Assembly (NCBI GenBank): GCA_003254885.1
Contig: QANT01003443.1
Span: 1 to 64,000 of the forward strand
Source of the DNA: Purshia tridentata
Taxonomy: Eukaryota; Streptophyta; Magnoliopsida; Rosales; Rosaceae
Length of the DNA: 64,000 nt
Direction: 5' to 3'
The notes beneath the pieces are model-generated. The model ran no database searches. It saw only the letters and a list, made by a program, of their open reading frames with translations, and was not told the DNA's origin. Below are positions 62,601 through 64,000 of the stretch, piece by piece. How positions within the stretch are numbered: position 1 is the first letter of the stretch; each line of letters opens with the position of its first letter. The position numbers and the translations under genes are program-made.

Positions 62601-64000
62601 GTCTCAAAATTACCTAAAGGCTGTTGGTGTTGCAGGCCATGTCGGACCAGTTCAAAAGATATTGTAAGAGGAAGGATGCTAATATAATTTGTTTTTTTTT
62701 TTTTCAATCTTTTGTTTCTAGCCCACATTTTAGCCATTCATAAGTTGCTTATTTTCTAGTGAGCTCACTTTTTAGAGTGCTGTTTTTGGCTTTATTTGTT
62801 TCTTTTTCAAATTCTTGTGAGCTAGTAATACATGTCAACTTATTTCATGAGACGGGAGAGAGAGTGCAAGATGGATTTCTTTCCTCTTCAACTCTAATGT
62901 TCTTGTTTCCTTCATCTAGGTTTGTGTTCTTTGTGGTTATGGTGGTGGTGCCATGACTCAAGCACTGCGGAGTCACATAATTGTGAAAAGCCTTTTAAGA
63001 GCTTGGAACATGGAAACAGAAAACAGACCTAAGGATAAACTTTCTTCTGTTAAAACTTTACAAAAAGACTCGAGTGGATTTCATTGCTCTGGGTATGGAC
63101 GTGAAGAAAATTCTTCCTTTTTTGTGGTTCAACCTGAAAAAAGTCAGCCCTTGGCCTCAGCTGTGTGTAAAATGGGTATGTCCCACCAACTAGATATCAT
63201 AGAGGATTTCCCTTGTGTTAGTAAGATAAAGGTACATAACAGCATTACTGCGGGATTACTTGATTCGGCAACTAAGCAGTGGGTTCATATGGTTTGTGGG
63301 CTTTGGACTCCTGGAACACGATGCCCGAATGTTGACACCATGAGTGCTTTTGATGTATCTGGTGCTCCACGTCCTAGAGCAGATGTGGTAAGCACTAAAA
63401 TCCATAATTTGAGGCAAAAATAGACATATAAATACTGATATAGGATGTCAATGAAGAGTTCTTTGGTTTGGAAGTGGGTTTATGATCTGTAATAAATGGC
63501 ATGTGTTTGGTGTAAGTTATGTAATATGTGAAGTAGTGGAGTTTATTCTCTATAGGGTTGGACATTAAAACCCTTGTTCATTATTCTATTTTCCAGGTTT
63601 GCTGTATGTGTAAACGAGCAGGTGGCTCATGTATACGATGCAGGGTTGCAAATTGTTCTGTTCGATTTCACCCTTGGTGCGCTCATCAAAAGGTCTCGAC
63701 TCTTTCCAAGTTGTTGAAACTTACATTCACACAATATTCATGACCTTTGTTATTTCCCAACTGCTAAAACATTTCCATAGATGTGACATAAAAATATGGA
63801 ACTTTGAACCTTGTAATCTTATGGTAGATTAATTTTGACTTTTCATTTTTGCTTGATTCCAAGATAATGCTGTTAGGCTTAAATTGGTATTGTCAAGCTC
63901 ACAAGTGTCAACCTGTCATGCTTAATCTACTAACGTTTTTCTTCAACTTAGGCCATTGGTGCTACTTTAGTAGGCAATTTAGGTTACTAGCACTGTAATG
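53625..64000 (+). CDS. Large PHD-finger chromatin protein (At1g77800-like), 3' end outside the window
   Basis: Exons seen: 53625-53717, 54443-55106, 55215-55303, 55416-55514, 56615-57254, 57388-58437, 58578-58692, 59493-61342, 62055-62181, 62367-62487, 62580-62663, 62920-63387, 63597-63692. Together they give 1,832 residues in frame; the gene runs on past the right edge. Most of it is long, low-complexity and Ser/Asn-rich. A conserved block at about 264-330 (GVVCSCHCFHMSV, then GVNPGDAIRMNSGETIAQW and WDWPEG) resembles the Cys-rich modules of other plant PHD proteins. From about 1590 a PHD finger starts (FCCVCG...LECSQC...VHQACYG...WCCRPC), then a second zinc unit (CVLCGYGGGAM) and the start of an extended PHD (CCMCKRAGGSCIRC...FHPWCAHQK), as in Jade/BRPF proteins, which read histone tails. 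A nuclear role is inferred. The last 300 bases shown are intron. Confidence 0.85.
55619..55680. repeat. (TG)n-rich microsatellite in a PHD-gene intron
   Basis: An alternating TG/TGC run lies in the intron after the exon ending at 55514. The same 1.1-kb intron has a short direct repeat (TTATTGAACTAATTAAGTTTT twice, 56012-56061). No element was recognised. Confidence 0.6.
59640..59712 (+). repeat. 39-bp in-frame duplication in the PHD-gene long exon
   Basis: AATGCCTTTAAGGAACAA is repeated head to tail, coding for NAFKEQMGTASSN followed by NAFKEQLGTANG. It lies in a low-complexity region and keeps the frame. Confidence 0.85.

Overview
This is nuclear DNA of a flowering plant, almost certainly a eudicot. 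Its genes carry many short introns with GT-AG borders and AT-rich interiors, the intergenic DNA is AT-rich with foldback (MITE-like) elements, and every recognisable protein belongs to a plant family. The species cannot be fixed from the sequence alone. Two single N bases (32781, and 39608 inside a G run) show that this is an assembled draft.

Layout. 1-1552 (+): 3' part of a short TOPLESS-like gene keeping only the LisH/CTLH region plus a new Pro/Ala and Asn-rich tail. 4022-10625 (+): a complete-looking TOPLESS/TPR co-repressor gene with one single-base frame break. 11772-14455 (-): MEMO1-family protein. 16540-18778 (-): TPR+PB1 protein of the Phox/CLMP1 type. 21320-25011 (-): mitochondrial calcium uptake protein (MICU). 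28052-28741 (-): serine-rich plant protein. 28742-37151: about 8 kb without a recognisable gene, holding a diverged tandem repeat array and MITE-like elements. 37152-41137 (-): multi-pass membrane protein. 42665-44187 (+): ribosomal protein uS17 (S11). 45468-47460 and 49142-51541 (+): two flotillin-like genes in a tandem duplication that includes flanking DNA. 53625 to the right edge (+): 5' part of a large PHD-finger chromatin protein that continues beyond the window.

Most genes are housekeeping or signalling genes with no operon-like logic. There is a theme of gene order: from memory of the Arabidopsis map, several of these families are neighbours there on three duplicated segments (At2g25270-25290, At4g32060-32070, At5g25250-25280), so this window may preserve an older linear order. 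The parts most worth a second look are the stand-alone LisH/CTLH gene next to the frame-broken co-repressor, the flotillin duplication, the altered clamp residue in the Phox protein, the prominin/tweety-like layout of the membrane protein, and the non-coding repeats. I saw no retroviral or LTR element, tRNA, rRNA or CRISPR.
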